5,874 bases of DNA from an uncultured Clostridia bacterium (GTDB taxonomy: Bacteria > Bacillota > Clostridia > Christensenellales > Borkfalkiaceae), in assembly GCA_947176445.1 (NCBI GenBank), contig CAMWQK010000063.1, positions 1 to 5,874 of the forward strand, in the 5' to 3' direction. Position 1 is the first letter of the stretch. Each line of letters begins with the position of its first letter. The translations under genes and the position numbers were made by a program. The notes beneath the pieces are model-generated. The model did not search any database. It was not told the origin of the DNA and saw only the letters and a list, made by a program, of their open reading frames with translations. Shown here piece by piece: positions 5,773-5,874 of this stretch.

Positions 5773-5874
5773 GTGTTTAATTTTTTCAAGAAAAAAACTA
5801 AGGCTACGACGCTGAAACGAAAATGTCCTTGTTGTGGTTATTATACTTTTGGTTCTAAGCCTATTGGGGAATAC
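5773..5874 (+). CDS. N-terminal part of a CPCC-type cysteine-rich protein, cut by the window end
   Basis: Thirty-four residues are visible from a GTG start, and the frame runs off the window. A lysine-rich N-terminus is followed by KCPCCGYYTF at residues 17-26, with C18, C20 and C21. This matches the opening of small proteins with the Cys-rich CPCC domain, which usually continue with a second cysteine cluster and probably bind a metal such as zinc. Their function is unknown. The second cluster would lie beyond the window. The visible part is 34% GC and uses T-ending codons (TGT, GGT, TAT, CCT, TCT), unlike the C- and G-ending codons of rny and the phosphohexomutase gene. This suggests a gene of different origin. 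It has its own extended -10 promoter and strong ribosome binding site. Confidence 0.75.
   Translation, partial: MFNFFKKKTKATTLKRKCPCCGYYTFGSKPIGEY

Noticed and set aside
4455..5789. Long minus-strand open frame (444 codons) antisense to rny
   Set aside because: It mirrors the codon bias of rny. The product is a repetitive Arg/Asp/Leu-rich sequence without motifs, and it starts beyond the rny terminator without a promoter on that strand.

Overview
The window looks like an ordinary chromosomal stretch of a low-to-mid GC Bacillota bacterium, most likely a clostridial lineage. Supporting signs are strong AGGAGG-type ribosome binding sites, near-consensus sigma-A promoters in AT-rich gaps, hairpin-plus-T-tract terminators, a PgcA-type phosphohexomutase and a membrane-anchored RNase Y. 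I cannot name a genus. There is no IS element, CRISPR array, tRNA or rRNA in it.

Layout: (1) 2-724 (+) is the 3' part of a polytopic membrane protein of unknown function. (2) 734-763 is a terminator-like hairpin squeezed against the ribosome binding site of the next gene. (3) 777-2495 (+) is a complete phosphoglucomutase/phosphomannomutase with all catalytic loops intact. (4) A hairpin at 2509-2538 works as a terminator on both strands between convergent genes. (5) 3719-2554 (-) is a two-gene operon: a small protein with a proline-rich, disordered-looking N-terminus, overlapping by ATGA a ParA/MinD-family ATPase. (6) 3786-3937 is an AT-rich gap without a gene, flanked by two divergent promoters. 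(7) 4053-5663 (+) is rny, encoding RNase Y, with an 80-nt leader and its own terminator. (8) 5773 to the window end (+) is the start of an AT-rich gene for a CPCC-type cysteine-rich protein.

The most interesting part is the two-gene ParA operon. The ATPase has no ParB-like partner in view. Instead it is translationally coupled to a 125-residue protein that carries the same short basic motif twice, I-Q-[R/K]-R-x-N-P-[F/L], with different codons in each copy, in front of a basic patch and a small helical domain. Known ParA partners stimulate their ATPase through short basic N-terminal peptides. This therefore looks like a chromosomal ParA-type positioning system with an unfamiliar adaptor. Its cargo cannot be read from the sequence.

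The other genes are housekeeping: sugar-phosphate interconversion feeding UDP-glucose and envelope glycans, and initiation of mRNA decay at the membrane. Nothing in the sequence ties them functionally to the ParA pair beyond position.
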